From NCBI RefSeq assembly GCF_001720485.1, contig NZ_CP017114.1, positions 1,240,001 through 1,304,000 of the forward strand: 64,000 bases of DNA. The letters are read 5' to 3'. This document shows positions 10,195 through 19,133 of this stretch, piece by piece. The notes beneath the pieces are model-generated. The model saw nothing but the letters and a program-made list of their open reading frames with translations. It did not search any database and was not told the origin of the DNA. Position 1 is the first letter of the stretch. Every line of letters starts with the position of its first letter. The stretch comes from Cobetia marina. Its GTDB lineage: Bacteria; Pseudomonadota; Gammaproteobacteria; Pseudomonadales; Halomonadaceae. Both the position numbers and the translations under genes were made by a program.

Positions 10195-10470
10195 ATGGAT
10201 GAGATGATTCGCAAGCGCCTTCACTGGCACTCCCGCCGCGGCATGTGGGAACTCGATCTGCTGCTGTTGCCTTTTCTCGAGCAGCGCTTCGATGCGTTGA
10301 GTGAGCAGGACAAGGCCCTCTACGTGGAACTGCTCGCGGAAGAGGATCAGGATCTCTTCGTGTGGCTGATGAAGCGGGATCCGTGTGGCAATGAGGACTA
10401 TCAGCGCCTGATCGACATGGTGATCGCCAATGCAGAACATGGCGAACGCGATCAGTTCAAGGGCCTCTGA
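10195..10470 (+). CDS. sdhE: SdhE, FAD assembly factor for succinate dehydrogenase
   Basis: Small cytoplasmic protein (91 residues) that promotes covalent flavinylation of SdhA and FrdA. The ATG at 10195 gives MDEMIRKRLHWHSRRGMWELD. It contains the invariant RRGxxELD motif (residues 14-21), with the glycine and flanking residues needed for flavin attachment, and LFVWLM further on. E. coli SdhE is 88 residues and has the same layout. The next gene, a YgfX-like membrane protein, overlaps its 3' end by 41 bases; the E. coli pair is also sdhE-ygfX. Confidence 0.93.
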   Translation: MDEMIRKRLHWHSRRGMWELDLLLLPFLEQRFDALSEQDKALYVELLAEEDQDLFVWLMKRDPCGNEDYQRLIDMVIANAEHGERDQFKGL

Positions 10471-11233
10471 GCAGGCCCTGCATGCTCAGGCGATTCTGCG
10501 CCTGATACTGCTGGCGTGCAGCCTCGTGCTGATGACGTGGCTGTTCGCTCGCCTGGCAGGACCTTCCGGCCTGGATGCCTGGTGGGCCTGCCGCACCCAT
10601 GATGCTCTGCCTTTCGAGGCGGAGCATTGTGCTTTCTGGGGCATGATGCCGCCTTTGAACATCCATTCGGCCGTCATGGCCATGCTGGCCACAGGCGGGG
10701 TCTTGCAGGGGGTGGAAGCCTGGTGGTGGTGGCATCGCCGCGACCGGCATCGGGAGGTATGGTGGCTGGCGCTCGGGGCGGAGCCCGTGGGGGAAAGGGC
10801 GGAGCGCACGGGGCTGGCCGCCATGCCAGAAACAGAAACAGAGACGGAGACAGGTGAGGGAGGTGAGGAGGGCGAACTGGCGCACGACGAAGCCGAAGAG
10901 GAAAGCCCTCGCCCACCGGCATCACTCGACGAGACGCGCAGGCGGCACCCCGAGATGCGCCTTTGCTGGTGGTGGGCGGACGCGAACTCCGGTGGCTGGC
11001 AGCGTGTCGGCGTCACGCGCCTGTGGTGTTCGCCGCGACTGGTGGGCCTGCGCCTCACGCGCCCCGGTGAGCGCTCACGTACTCTGTGGCTCTGGCCAGA
11101 CAGTGCACCTCCAGCCCAGCTGCATCGGTTGCGACTGTGGCTGCTGTGGCCACCTCTCGCCCACGACATGCCACGACAGCCGCCTGCCATCGAGCCGCTG
11201 ATGGCCCGTATCGCGACTGATCGCCGCCAATGA
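10430..11233 (+). CDS. YgfX-like membrane protein with acidic insertion (divergent)
   Basis: Predicted inner-membrane protein of 267 residues. Two N-terminal hydrophobic stretches are present (about 22-42 and 78-93). A low-complexity acidic linker follows (about 135-165, with ETETETETGEGGEEGE), then a Trp-rich C-terminal half. Position after sdhE, the N-terminal membrane hairpin, and the C-terminal pattern LRLTRPGERSRTLWLWPDS all resemble E. coli YgfX (LRLRSDGGKRQHLWLAADS), but this protein is about twice as long. YgfX has been linked to SdhE and proposed as the toxin CptA; function here is inferred only from context. Start is uncertain: ATGs at 10430 and 10439 both overlap sdhE. Confidence 0.7.
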   Translation: MQNMANAISSRASEQALHAQAILRLILLACSLVLMTWLFARLAGPSGLDAWWACRTHDALPFEAEHCAFWGMMPPLNIHSAVMAMLATGGVLQGVEAWWWWHRRDRHREVWWLALGAEPVGERAERTGLAAMPETETETETGEGGEEGELAHDEAEEESPRPPASLDETRRRHPEMRLCWWWADANSGGWQRVGVTRLWCSPRLVGLRLTRPGERSRTLWLWPDSAPPAQLHRLRLWLLWPPLAHDMPRQPPAIEPLMARIATDRRQ

Positions 11234-12967
11234 TCATCTGAGGTGAATCACGCTGTCACGTGCACGCGGTGCCGGCATGGGGTAATCGCGCACGAAGTGG
11301 AGCCCACGTGATTCATGACGTTGGTGAGCGCTGATCAACAACAGCGGCGCCAGAGTCAGCGCCTGATACAGGGCCAGGTGAGTGACACCTGCGCTGGCCC
11401 CTGAGTGCCTGCCTTGCCGGGAGAGTTCAGAGGAATGAGCGCGCTCTGACGAATGAGGGGGCTCACAGGCCAGCCAGGCCGCCATCTGATCCAGTGCCGC
11501 TTCCAGTCCCTGCTGGCTACGCTCGATGCCTGCCTGCAGGCTCATCAGGCGCCGCAACGCCGTGAGCCGCTCATCCGCTTCGCGATTCTCCAGGCACATC
11601 ACGTGCTGCCAGAGTGCATGCCTGTCTTTCAGTCGGGTCAATAGTGCCTGCTGGCGGGGAGGCAGCTGTCCTCGTTCAGGCAGCATGCTCGTTGTGAGCG
11701 CCTGCGCCACTGGCCAGGTGTCGGGCGCCGATTCGCCCTCGGTGAGCGCCTCGCCGCAGGCGCGCGCCTGCACCAGGCATTCCAGCAATGAGTTGCTGGC
11801 CATGCGGTTGGCCCCGTGAAGCCCTGTACAGGCCACTTCGCCGATGGCCCACAGTCCTGCCAGATCACTCGCGCCATTCAATTCGGTGGCGATTCCGCCG
11901 CAGCTGTAATGTGCTGCCGGTACCACGGGAATCGGGGCTCGGGTGATGTCGATGCCACGCTCCCGGCAATGCGCCAGGATGGTCGGGAAGTGATGATGGA
12001 TGGCCGCGGAACCCAGCGCACTGATATCGAGATGGACGTGATCCAGCCCGTGAGCGCGCATCTCGGCGAGGATGGCGCGCGCCACCACGTCGCGTGGTGC
12101 CAGCTCCAGGCGAGGGTCGTGATCCAGCATGAAGCGATGGCCATCGGGGCGCTTCAACAGGCCACCTTCGCCGCGCACGGCTTCCGAGATCAGGAACGGC
12201 GTTCCGGCCGGGTCGTACAGACAGGTGGGGTGAAACTGCTGGAACTCCAGATTCATCAGGCTGGCACCGGCACGCACGGCCATCGCCATGCCATCCCCGA
12301 CGCTGGCGCTGGGGCTGGTGGCATGCGCAAACAGGCCGCTGGCACCGCCCGTGGCCAATACCAGGTCGCGTACCGTCAGCAAGCGTTGCTGGCCGGTGCC
12401 ATCGATGACCCGCAGTCCCGCGACCTGGGCCCCCTTCACCTCGATGTCCACGGCGAGCAGGTCATCGAGCACCTCGATGGCAGGATGTGACTCGACATGC
12501 TGACTGAGCGTATCCAGCAGCGCCCGCCCCGTGGCGTCGGCCGCATGGATGATGCGTCGCCGGCCGTGGCCGCCTTCCCGGGTGAGGTGATAGGGATAGC
12601 TGGCATCGGCTTCGGCTGGCGTGAAGGGGACGCCAAGCCCGATCAACCACTCGATGGCCTCGCGGGAATGTCCGACGGTAAAGCGCACCGCTCGCTCGTT
12701 GCACAGGCCGTCCCCCGCGATCAGCGTATCGGCGACATGCGATTCCACGTCATCCTCCGGGGCCAGTACCGCCGCGATGCCGCCCTGAGCCCAGCGGCTG
12801 GCGCCCTGGGCCTCCCGCGCCGGACGCAGCAGCGTCACGCGGCGCGAGCGCGACGCGGATGACGGCTGATTGGCCAGGCTGAGCGCAAGGGTCAGGCCGG
12901 CCGCACCGCCGCCCACGATCAGGACATCGTGGTCACTGGTGGCAGTGATGTCATGCGCTGTGCTCAT
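11234..12967 (-). CDS. nadB: L-aspartate oxidase
   Basis: FAD enzyme that oxidises L-aspartate to iminoaspartate, the first step of de novo NAD synthesis. It is 577 residues; E. coli NadB is 540. The N-terminal dinucleotide fold VLIVGGGAAGLTLAL (about 15-29) is followed by GASRWAQGGIAAVL. The catalytic region has LEFQQFHPTCLY, HYSCGGI and EVACTGLHGANRMASNSLLE. The C-terminal helical domain contains a variable low-complexity stretch near residue 510. Its stop is back-to-back with that of the YgfX-like gene in a TGATCA palindrome. It overlaps the upstream FUSC gene start by 4 bases. Confidence 0.95.
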   Translation of the reverse strand: MSTAHDITATSDHDVLIVGGGAAGLTLALSLANQPSSASRSRRVTLLRPAREAQGASRWAQGGIAAVLAPEDDVESHVADTLIAGDGLCNERAVRFTVGHSREAIEWLIGLGVPFTPAEADASYPYHLTREGGHGRRRIIHAADATGRALLDTLSQHVESHPAIEVLDDLLAVDIEVKGAQVAGLRVIDGTGQQRLLTVRDLVLATGGASGLFAHATSPSASVGDGMAMAVRAGASLMNLEFQQFHPTCLYDPAGTPFLISEAVRGEGGLLKRPDGHRFMLDHDPRLELAPRDVVARAILAEMRAHGLDHVHLDISALGSAAIHHHFPTILAHCRERGIDITRAPIPVVPAAHYSCGGIATELNGASDLAGLWAIGEVACTGLHGANRMASNSLLECLVQARACGEALTEGESAPDTWPVAQALTTSMLPERGQLPPRQQALLTRLKDRHALWQHVMCLENREADERLTALRRLMSLQAGIERSQQGLEAALDQMAAWLACEPPHSSERAHSSELSRQGRHSGASAGVTHLALYQALTLAPLLLISAHQRHESRGLHFVRDYPMPAPRARDSVIHLR

Positions 12968-14244
12968 GCGTCTTTCCTTGGCGTGTCACCGGGCGTGTCA
13001 CCGGGCGTGGCGGCGGGCGAGCGGGAATGGGCGTCATCCCGGGTGTCAGGTGACTTCGCCTCGGGTGTCGGGGGCGTGCCGTCGCTGTCAGAGTCCTTGG
13101 GGACGGCTGTCTCGCCCGGGGTCGGGTCCTCCGGCAGGAATATCCGGCGGGCATCACTGATCAGGCCATGGCCCGGCAGGCGCCGTTGCAGGCGCTCGCT
13201 GGGCAGACGTTCCAGCAGGGACAGCCGCTCCCCGAGGGCTTCCGTCAGGCGCGCGAGTTCACGATTCAGCCACAGATAACCTGCCGGACTGAACAGGGCA
13301 CGTCCTTTGCGGCTCTCGACATTGCGTACCTCGGCATAGCGCTGCAGGTCGAACGGGGTGACCGTCAGCTCGATGTGCTGGCCGGTACGCACCTGGAAGG
13401 CCAGCGTGCCGAGGGCACGAGCCAGTCGGTGCTGGGCATCGCGCAGGCCCTCGAGTCCTTCGATGAACTCATGACCTTCTCGCGTGTTCCAGTGGGTTTC
13501 CTGCAGCAGCTCGATGGTCGAGATCATGCGCCGCTCGAACGACAGGATCTCCTCGATATCACCGCGCTGGATCCGGCCCTCACGCACCACGGCATCCACC
13601 AGTCCACGCTGCTTGACCAGCTGGGCGGAGGTGGCGCGCACCAGATTGAGCGTTTCCTCGATGCTGGAACGCTCTGCATTGGTGTGGTTGTGGTAGAGCC
13701 GCGCCAGCTTGTCGAGGTTGTCGGCCAGCAGGAAGCGGAAGACATCCGTCGCCTTCTGGGGCAGCAGGACCAGGCTGACCACGATACTGATCAAGGTGCC
13801 CAGTACCACGTTGAAGACGCGCCACAGGGCGATCCCGAGATCATGATTGCCATCGCCCACCACCATCAGCAGGGTGACGCAGAACAGCAGCGAGCTGTAG
13901 CCATAGCGGTTGCTGAAGGTGGCATTGAGCGCCAGCGCGATGCCGACCATGCTCCAGATGGGCACCACGCCGGGCAGCGGGTCCGCGACCAGTATCAGGA
14001 TCAGGCCCCAGAGTCCCCCCAGCAGCGTGCCGAGCAGGCGCTGCGAGCCCTTGTCGAGCACGCCGCCGACGTGGGGCAGATTGCCCATCACCATCACGGT
14101 GCTGACCAGTGCCCAGGAGCTGTGCGGCAGATCGAACAGCTCGATGATGCTGAAACAGAGCGTCAGGGCGACGGTGACCCGCAGGATATGCAGGCGTTGG
14201 CGGTGCAGGTAGGTGAAGTAGGGATTGTGCGATAGCCAGTTCAT
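12964..14244 (-). CDS. FUSC-family inner membrane protein (putative efflux transporter)
   Basis: A 426-residue membrane protein of the FUSC/aromatic-acid exporter superfamily (YccS, AaeB, ALMT-like). Six hydrophobic segments fill the first 165 residues, with the family landmark SSWALVSTVMVMG and the GSQRLLGTLLGG motif. A long helical cytoplasmic region (about 170-375) follows, ending in a Pro/Ser/Asp-rich disordered tail with TPGDTPGD repeats. The gene precedes nadB with a 4-base overlap, so the two are probably cotranscribed. Substrate is unknown. The start MNWLSHNPYFTYLHR looks natural for the family. Confidence 0.8.
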   Translation of the reverse strand: MNWLSHNPYFTYLHRQRLHILRVTVALTLCFSIIELFDLPHSSWALVSTVMVMGNLPHVGGVLDKGSQRLLGTLLGGLWGLILILVADPLPGVVPIWSMVGIALALNATFSNRYGYSSLLFCVTLLMVVGDGNHDLGIALWRVFNVVLGTLISIVVSLVLLPQKATDVFRFLLADNLDKLARLYHNHTNAERSSIEETLNLVRATSAQLVKQRGLVDAVVREGRIQRGDIEEILSFERRMISTIELLQETHWNTREGHEFIEGLEGLRDAQHRLARALGTLAFQVRTGQHIELTVTPFDLQRYAEVRNVESRKGRALFSPAGYLWLNRELARLTEALGERLSLLERLPSERLQRRLPGHGLISDARRIFLPEDPTPGETAVPKDSDSDGTPPTPEAKSPDTRDDAHSRSPAATPGDTPGDTPRKDA

Positions 14245-14684
14245 GCCGATTCCCCCTCGCGAATGACAAGACCGGGGGTGAGCAGGCGGGTCGCAGACAT
14301 GGCGGGCATCAGCAGCAGAGAAGTGGACATCGGGTGCCAGGAGATTCCGTCGACAGAGAATGGAAGAGGATGTCGTGAGCGATGCCGCCGTACACCGGCG
14401 CAGGCAGGGCGCGGCGGACCACCGAATCGCCGCACAGTGTAACCGACCCCCACGAGCTCGTCACAGCGCTTGGCATGCCAGAATCACGTTGTCATCAGCA
14501 GGTTAGTGGCGGGTCGTGAAGGGTAACGCGGAAATCTGATGATTGTTATTGATAATCACTACCATCAAGTGGCTTGATTGGATTCCCCCAAGGCCCCACG
14601 TGATCATGGGGGCAATCCATTCACGCCTACCGGCAGCGCCAGTCACACGAGCCGCTGCCTGGTGTCATCACAGGGAGTCATTGC
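14245..14684. other. Divergent intergenic region, FUSC gene / fumC
   Basis: 440 bases between divergent genes. The only clear element is the Fur-box candidate described separately. No small gene or RNA with a supportable signature is visible. Confidence 0.5.
14545..14563 (+). promoter_or_regulatory. Candidate Fur box upstream of fumC
   Basis: The 19-base site GTTATTGATAATCACTACC matches the Fur consensus GATAATGATAATCATTATC at 15 of 19 positions by eye. It lies 121 bases before the fumC start. Class II fumarase lacks an iron-sulfur cluster and is induced by iron limitation in E. coli and Pseudomonas, so Fur repression here is plausible. Confidence 0.6.
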
Positions 14685-16082
14685 ATGAGCAGCCAGACCC
14701 GTCGCGAACAGGACAGCATGGGCGAACTCGAGGTGCCGGTCAGTGCACTCTACGGGGCGCAGACCCAGCGTGCGGTGGACAACTTCCCGGTCAGCGGCCA
14801 GCCCTTGCCGGCACCGTTCATCCAGGCGGTGGCGCGCATCAAGCTTGCCGCGGCAGAGGTCAATCTCGACCTCGAGTTGCTGGATGAGGCGCGTGCCGGC
14901 GCCATCGTCAAGGCGGCGCGCCAGATCATCGATGGCGAGCATGCGGATCAGTTCCCGGTCGATGTCTTCCAGACCGGTTCCGGTACCTCGACCAACATGA
15001 ACGTCAATGAAGTACTGACGCATCTGGCCAATGCCCAGCTGGAAAGCGAGAACAGCGACCTCAAGGTCGGCGCCAATGACCACGTCAACATGGGGCAGTC
15101 CAGCAACGATGTCATCCCGACGGCGATTCACCTGTCGGCGGTCATTGCCGTCACCGATACCTTGCTGCCTGCGCTGCGTCATCTGCACGACGTGATCGCG
15201 AGCAAGGCGGCGGAGGTCGATGATGTCGTCAAGACCGGCCGCACCCACCTGATGGACGCGATGCCGATTCGTCTGAGCCAGGAGCTGGGGGCATGGCAAT
15301 CCCAGGTGGCACAGGCCATCGAGCGCATCGAGGAGTCGCTGCCGCGTCTCGAGCGTCTCGCCCAGGGCGGCACGGCCGTCGGCAGTGGCATCAACGCGCA
15401 TCCCGAGTTTGCCGAACGCATGGCCAAGCGCCTATCGCTTCAGACCGGGCACGCCTTCCGTCCGGCCGACAGCTTCTTCGCGGCGCTGTCTTGTCAGGAT
15501 TCCGCGGTCGAGCTTTCCGGCCACCTGCGGACCTACGCCGTGGCGATGATGAAGATCAGCAATGACCTGCGCTGGATGAACTCCGGGCCGTTGGCCGGGC
15601 TGGGCGAGATCGAGCTTGAGGCCTTGCAGCCGGGCAGCTCCATCATGCCGGGCAAGGTCAATCCGGTGATTCCGGAAGCTGCCGCCCAGGTGGCTGCCCA
15701 GGTGATGGGCAACGATGCCACCATCGGCATCGCCGGTCAGAGCGGCAACTTCCAGCTCAATGTCATGCTGCCGTTGATCGCCAACAATCTGCTGTCCTCG
15801 ATCACGCTGAGTGCCAATGTCAGCCGCCTGCTGGCGGACAAGGCCATTGCCACCTTCACGGTGCGGCGGGACAACATCGAAGCGCCGCTGGCCAGGAACC
15901 CGATTCTGGTCACGGCACTCAATCCGGTGATCGGTTACAACGAGGCCGCACGTATCGCCAAGGTGGCCTATCAGGCCGGCCGGCCGATCCTCGAGGTGGC
16001 CGAGGAGGAGACGGATCTCGACCGTGAGACGCTGGAGCGCCTGCTGGACCCGGCCAAGCTGACCGAGGGCGGCATCCAGTAA
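14685..16082 (+). CDS. fumC: Class II fumarate hydratase
   Basis: Iron-independent, oxygen-stable fumarase of the TCA cycle, a cytoplasmic homotetramer of 465 residues (normal length). Motifs include YGAQTQRAV, the substrate loop GSGTSTNMNVNEV, QSSNDVIPTA, GRTHLMDAMP, and the superfamily signature GSSIMPGKVNP with the catalytic serine loop. The ATG follows GGGAG. It appears monocistronic: a Fur-box candidate lies upstream and a strong terminator downstream. The terminator also serves convergent glpD. Confidence 0.96.
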   Translation: MSSQTRREQDSMGELEVPVSALYGAQTQRAVDNFPVSGQPLPAPFIQAVARIKLAAAEVNLDLELLDEARAGAIVKAARQIIDGEHADQFPVDVFQTGSGTSTNMNVNEVLTHLANAQLESENSDLKVGANDHVNMGQSSNDVIPTAIHLSAVIAVTDTLLPALRHLHDVIASKAAEVDDVVKTGRTHLMDAMPIRLSQELGAWQSQVAQAIERIEESLPRLERLAQGGTAVGSGINAHPEFAERMAKRLSLQTGHAFRPADSFFAALSCQDSAVELSGHLRTYAVAMMKISNDLRWMNSGPLAGLGEIELEALQPGSSIMPGKVNPVIPEAAAQVAAQVMGNDATIGIAGQSGNFQLNVMLPLIANNLLSSITLSANVSRLLADKAIATFTVRRDNIEAPLARNPILVTALNPVIGYNEAARIAKVAYQAGRPILEVAEEETDLDRETLERLLDPAKLTEGGIQ

Positions 16083-16169
16083 GCGTGCCCCCGCAAGGCT
16101 GACAGCAAGCGTCAGCAGGCAAGAGACAGCAGGCAAGAGACAGCACGCAAGAGTCTGCGAGTAAACGAC

Positions 16170-16206
16170 AGAAAGCCCGCCCTCCAGTCAGGAGGGCGGG
16201 CTTTCT
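16170..16206. terminator. Bidirectional terminator, fumC / glpD
   Basis: Perfect 16-bp stem (16170-16185 with 16191-16206) and a 5-base loop, AGAAAGCCCGCCC on the left arm. A short degenerate GGCAAGAGACAGCA direct repeat lies just before it (about 16118-16150). Confidence 0.9.
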
Positions 16207-16236
16207 GATGTCGCGAGCAGATGAATCAGCGAAGCG

Positions 16237-17739
16237 TCAGGCGGCGTGCGCCATCAGGCGTTCCTTGAGGTACTCACCGATGCGGGCCTTCTGCTCATCG
16301 CTCAGGCGCAGGGTCAGCTTGGTACGCCGCCACACCACATCCTGTACCTCATGTGCCCACTCACGCTCGACCAGGTAATCGATCTCGGCGGCGCTCAGGC
16401 CGGCACCGAAGTCTTCGCCAAGCTCGGCTTCGCTCTTCTTGCCGTCGAGGAAGTGCAGGCACAGGCTGCCGTAGCTGGAAGCCAGGCGTCTGGCGCGAGC
16501 CTCTCCCAGGAACGGGAAGTCGCGGACCAGCTGGCGAGTGAAGGCCGCGCGGCTCTCGATGTCTCCCCCCGGCAAGGCCTTCTCGTGGGTCCACGGCTCA
16601 CCCATGTTGGGCAGCAGCGGCTTCAGATCTTCCAGCGCGGATTCGGCCAGCTTGCGATAGGTAGTGATCTTGCCACCGAAGATGGACAGCATCGGCGCGC
16701 CGCTGTCATCCAGGTGCAAGGTGTAGTCGCGGGTCATCGCTGACGGGTCGGCTGACTCGTCATCACACAGCGGGCGTACGCCGGAGAAGGAGGAGATGAC
16801 GTCATCGCGGCTCAGCTTGCGCTTGAAGTGATGGTTGACCACCTCGAGCATGTAGTCGGTTTCATCGCTGGAGCAGGCTACCTCGGAGGGGTCGCCCTTG
16901 TAGCGCACGTCCGTGGTGCCGACCAGGCTGAAGTCCTCCTGATAGGGCAGCACGAAGACGATGCGCTTGTCCTTGTTCTGCAGGATGAAGGCGCGATCAT
17001 CGGTATTGAGGCGCGGCACGATCAGGTGGCTGCCCTGGATCATGCGGATGCCGTAGCGCGGCGTGCGCTCGGTGGCACCCTTGATGAAGGACTCCACCCA
17101 CGGCCCGGCGGCATTCACCAATGTGCGGGCGTGACGGGTGAAGGTCTCACCGCTGTCGATGTTCTCCAGCGTCAGCTCCCAATGCCCGTTCACGTCGCGT
17201 GCCCCGACGCAGCGAGTGCGCGTCATGATCTCCGCGCCTTGCTCCTGAGCCTGAAGCGCGTTGGTGATGACCAGACGCGCATCATCCACCCAGCAGTCGG
17301 AATATTCGAAGCCCTGGGTGATCTCGCTGACCAAGGGGCTCTGCTCACCGAACTTGAGCCCCTTGGAGGCTGGCAGGGTCTCGCGCTTGCCGATGTGGTC
17401 ATACAGGAACAGGCCGGCGCGGATCATCCAGGCCGGACGAAGATGTGGCTGGTGCGGCAGGATGAAGCGCAGGGGCCAGATGATGTGCGGTGCCTTCTTG
17501 AGCAGCACTTCACGCTCCTGCAGGGCTTCACGTACCAGCCGGAACTCGTAGTGTTCCAGGTAGCGCAGGCCGCCATGGATCAGCTTGCTGCTGGCGGAAG
17601 AGGTGGCGCTGGCCAGATCATTCTGCTCGCACAGTGCCACGCTCAGGCCGCGCCCGCTGGCGTCATTGGCGATACCGGCACCATTGATGCCACCGCCGAT
17701 GATGAAGAGGTCGATAAGTGCGTCGTTGTCGCGGGACAT
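16237..17739 (-). CDS. glpD: Aerobic glycerol-3-phosphate dehydrogenase
   Basis: Membrane-associated FAD enzyme oxidising sn-glycerol-3-phosphate to DHAP and feeding electrons to quinone; 500 residues. I chose the ATG at 17739 (MSRDNDALIDLF) because AGGAG lies just upstream and it matches family starts; an in-frame start at 17793 adds 18 unmatched residues. The N-terminal FAD-binding fold is IIGGGINGAGIANDASGRG, followed by ATSSASSKLIHGGLRYLE. Further motifs are NAAGPWV, GSHLIVPR, GTTDVRYKGDP and GGKITTYRKLAE. It is divergent from glpT/glpK, with glpR between. Three GlpR-operator-like repeats lie upstream. Confidence 0.96.
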   Translation of the reverse strand: MSRDNDALIDLFIIGGGINGAGIANDASGRGLSVALCEQNDLASATSSASSKLIHGGLRYLEHYEFRLVREALQEREVLLKKAPHIIWPLRFILPHQPHLRPAWMIRAGLFLYDHIGKRETLPASKGLKFGEQSPLVSEITQGFEYSDCWVDDARLVITNALQAQEQGAEIMTRTRCVGARDVNGHWELTLENIDSGETFTRHARTLVNAAGPWVESFIKGATERTPRYGIRMIQGSHLIVPRLNTDDRAFILQNKDKRIVFVLPYQEDFSLVGTTDVRYKGDPSEVACSSDETDYMLEVVNHHFKRKLSRDDVISSFSGVRPLCDDESADPSAMTRDYTLHLDDSGAPMLSIFGGKITTYRKLAESALEDLKPLLPNMGEPWTHEKALPGGDIESRAAFTRQLVRDFPFLGEARARRLASSYGSLCLHFLDGKKSEAELGEDFGAGLSAAEIDYLVEREWAHEVQDVVWRRTKLTLRLSDEQKARIGEYLKERLMAHAA

Positions 17740-17814
17740 GGGCTGCTCCTGCACGTGCCCGGCGCTACCGGGGAGATCGAGATGGGGCGGCACCGGTTCG
17801 GTGCGCGTGATAAG

Positions 17815-17893
17815 TTTCGAAAGTGAACATAGCTTAGTGAAAGTCGAACATCAAGGTGATTCTTGTGGCACCTCGATTTTCGAAAGTGCGCAT
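17815..17893 (-). promoter_or_regulatory. Candidate GlpR operators upstream of glpD
   Basis: Three imperfect copies of a GAAAGTG-(N)-CAT unit: CGAAAGTGAACAT (from 17818), GAAAGTCGAACAT (from 17839) and CGAAAGTGCGCAT (from 17881). The CGAACAT element equals a half-site of the E. coli GlpR operator. A related motif occurs before glpT. Confidence 0.5.
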
Positions 17894-18160
17894 AATGGGC
17901 TCGAACAAGCGACCCGGCATTGCACCATGTTCAACCTGTTGTCCTGCCTGAACATTTTTCACAGTGTCGATGCGGGATATGACAGTCGGATGAAGATCTG
18001 CCTCTTCGCCCATGCGCTCGAGGCACTGGCCGACGGGCTTTTCTGCAGCCTGCCGGCGCACCGCAAGGCGAGATGCCCGATGCAAGGGGAGCTTGCTGAG
18101 CAGGAGGATGAGAAGAGAGCCGAGGAGGAGCAGGCTAGAAGAAGAGAAAAAGAGAAAAAG

Positions 18161-18224
18161 AGAAGAAGAGAAGAAGAGAAGAAGAGAAGAAGAGAAGAAG
18201 AGAAGAAGAGAAGAAGAGAAGAAG
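18161..18224. repeat. Octanucleotide purine tandem repeat, eight perfect copies
   Basis: Eight uninterrupted copies of AGAAGAAG cover 64 bases, flanked by further GA-rich sequence from about 18136 to 18236. The strand is all purine and mirror-symmetric, the pattern that can form triplex DNA. It lies between the glpD promoter and the glpR 3' end. Confidence 0.95.
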
Positions 18225-18350
18225 GAGAAGAAGAGCGGCGACCCACGCCACGGCATGACGCACGGCTTGACGTGGGAAATGACTCAACGATGAGGAAGGG
18301 GATGGCGAGACGACAGGCGTTCCGCGTGGCTGGGCGCTCTGCGCCGTGGA

Positions 18351-19133
18351 TCAGGCGTTCCCGGCCTCGTCGGATACCGCAACATGCAAGGCCACTTCAT
18401 GCTGGTGCATCAGTCTCAGAATGTTTTCCGGAGGCTGGATATCCGTGAACAGCGCATCCAGCTGGCTCAGGTTGCCCTGACGCACCACGGCATTGCGCTG
18501 GAACTTGGAGTGATCCGCGATCAGGAATACCTGGCGCGAGTTGTGGATGATCGCCTGGGCGACACGCACTTCCTGATAGTCGAACTCCAGCAGCGAGCCA
18601 TCTTCATCGATGCCGCTGATGCCGATGATGCCGTAATCCACCTTGAACTGATTGATGAAGTCGATGGTGGCCTCGCCGATGATGCCGCCATCGCGGGAGC
18701 GCACCATGCCACCGGCGACGATGACATTGAAATCCTCCTTGTGCTGGAGAATGGCTGCCACGTTGAGGTTGTTGGTGATGACTTCCAGTCCGTGATGATC
18801 ACACAGCGCCTCGGCGACCATCTCATTGCTGGTGCCGATGTTGATGAACAGCGAGGCGTGATCCGGTATCTCGTTGGCGAGGGTGCGAGCGATGCGCCGC
18901 TTGGCTTCCAGGTTCAGGGTCTTGCGCGTGCTGTAGGCAGTGTTCACCGTGCTGGATTCAAGTCCCGCCCCCCCATGGACACGCTTTAGGGCACCGGCTT
19001 CCGAGAGCTGGTTGAGATCACGGCGAATGGTCTGCGGCGTGACCTTGAAGTGACTCGCCAGCTGCTCGATGGAGGCATAGCCCTGACGCGTGATCAGTTC
19101 GACGATGGCGCGGTGGCGCTTGGACTGCATCAT
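18351..19133 (-). CDS. glpR: Glycerol-3-phosphate regulon repressor
   Basis: DeoR-family repressor of the glp genes, released by glycerol-3-phosphate; 260 residues from the ATG at 19133. The AGGACAGG ribosome site and the match of [18 protein letters not shown] to E. coli GlpR set the start; the same frame is open another 84 codons upstream but without homology. The N-terminal HTH (about 5-55) has [18 protein letters not shown]. The sensor domain has [31 protein letters not shown] and [16 protein letters not shown], which closely match GlpR rather than other DeoR proteins. Confidence 0.95.
   Translation of the reverse strand: MMQSKRHRAIVELITRQGYASIEQLASHFKVTPQTIRRDLNQLSEAGALKRVHGGAGLESSTVNTAYSTRKTLNLEAKRRIARTLANEIPDHASLFINIGTSNEMVAEALCDHHGLEVITNNLNVAAILQHKEDFNVIVAGGMVRSRDGGIIGEATIDFINQFKVDYGIIGISGIDEDGSLLEFDYQEVRVAQAIIHNSRQVFLIADHSKFQRNAVVRQGNLSQLDALFTDIQPPENILRLMHQHEVALHVAVSDEAGNA

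Larger units (their letters stand above)
17740..18350. other. glpD-glpR intergenic region
   Basis: 611 bases with no credible gene. It holds the candidate GlpR operators at 17815-17893 and a purine-only tandem tract at 18161-18224. Long open frames on both strands here are products of the low-complexity tract (KRRREEE or SSSLLLFF repeats) and lack family features. Confidence 0.5.

Noticed and set aside
17834..18256. Minus-strand open frame with SSSLLLFF repeats
   Set aside because: Pure complement of the same purine tract. It looks like a hydrophobic protein only because CTT/TCT codons give Leu/Ser/Phe.
17585..18448. Long plus-strand open frame with KKRRREEE repeats across the glpD 5' end and the purine tract
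   Set aside because: It is antisense to the glpD start and the glpR end; its only composition is that of the GA repeat. No ribosome site or family similarity.
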